Shown one piece after another: positions 48,743-48,765 of a DNA stretch of 48,765 bases. The DNA comes from Lachnospiraceae bacterium (GTDB lineage Bacteria; Bacillota; Clostridia; Lachnospirales; Lachnospiraceae). Positions within the stretch are counted from its first letter, which is position 1. Each line of letters begins with the position of its first letter. The notes under the pieces are model-generated. The model saw only the letters and a list, made by a program, of their open reading frames with translations. It was not told the DNA's origin and ran no database searches. The stretch spans positions 1 through 48,765 of the forward strand of contig CAAFXE010000194.1 of NCBI GenBank assembly GCA_900766915.1, read 5' to 3'. Position numbers and translations under genes: made by a program.

Positions 48743-48765
48743 TTCAGTTTTATAATAGATGTATG

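Noticed and set aside
1..48765. CRISPR arrays, tRNA and rRNA genes
   Set aside because: No regularly spaced repeat-spacer pattern, T-loop signature or conserved rRNA stretch was seen. The only rRNA-like pieces are the short L1-site copies.

Overview
The window reads as chromosome of a low-to-mid GC anaerobic Firmicute, most likely Lachnospiraceae (class Clostridia). This rests on the gene order rpmG-secE-nusG-rplK-rplA-rplJ-rplL-rpoB-rpoC-rpsL-rpsG-fusA-tuf, strong AGGAGG ribosome binding sites, several TTG and GTG starts, a preQ1-I riboswitch ahead of a nucleoside hydrolase and ECF transporter, and mobile-element proteins typical of gut Clostridia. No tRNA, rRNA or CRISPR array was seen. Genus is not determined.

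Bases 1-8126 are an AT-rich defence and accessory block. It holds the end of a type I specificity gene, hsdR, a DUF262/DUF1524/DUF4357 (GmrSD-like) nuclease, a small membrane protein, a macrodomain protein, a membrane-anchored non-specific nuclease and the C-terminal remnant of a DUF234-type ATPase. Bases 8177-14482 are ordinary small metabolic genes (AIM24-like, DnaQ-like exonuclease, HD hydrolase, YjbR, VOC) and a tight glutaredoxin-rhodanese-NhaC-MalY run. Bases 14483-17268 carry a candidate small RNA and a preQ1-I riboswitch unit: nucleoside hydrolase, ECF S component and SDR, which I read as queuosine or queuine salvage. Bases 17283-19807 carry a DUF1292 protein, a YtqB-like methyltransferase and glpK.

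Bases 19828-36276 are the core transcription/translation cluster. Its non-coding parts are rich: two 29-base copies of an element that copies the ribosomal protein L1 site of 23S rRNA (one before rplK, one before rplA), an L10 leader with attenuator, a perfect four-way-junction structure between rplJ and rplL, a long hairpin repeat between rplL and rpoB, a structured rpsL-rpsG spacer and a palindrome over the tuf -10 box.

Bases 36157-48375 are an integrated mobilizable element of about 12.2 kb inserted at the 3' end of tuf. A 57-base perfect direct repeat of the tuf end marks both boundaries, and paired TGATAACA sites lie just inside each end. Backbone: XRE repressor, excisionase, tyrosine integrase, RepA-like helicase ATPase, small conserved gene, oriT-like region, MobA/MobL relaxase and TnpV. 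Cargo: a truncated pyrophosphatase-like gene, a Nudix hydrolase, an MTA/SAH nucleosidase-like protein, a DUF2441 protein, a C4 zinc-finger protein, a Phd/ParE toxin-antitoxin pair with a clear operator, and a two-gene unit pairing a DGIQR (DGQHR/ParB-like) protein with a protein carrying two HEPN-type Rx4H motifs. That last pair is the best candidate for an undescribed defence system. After the element come a probable original tuf terminator and, at the right edge, an IS21-like array of terminal repeats.
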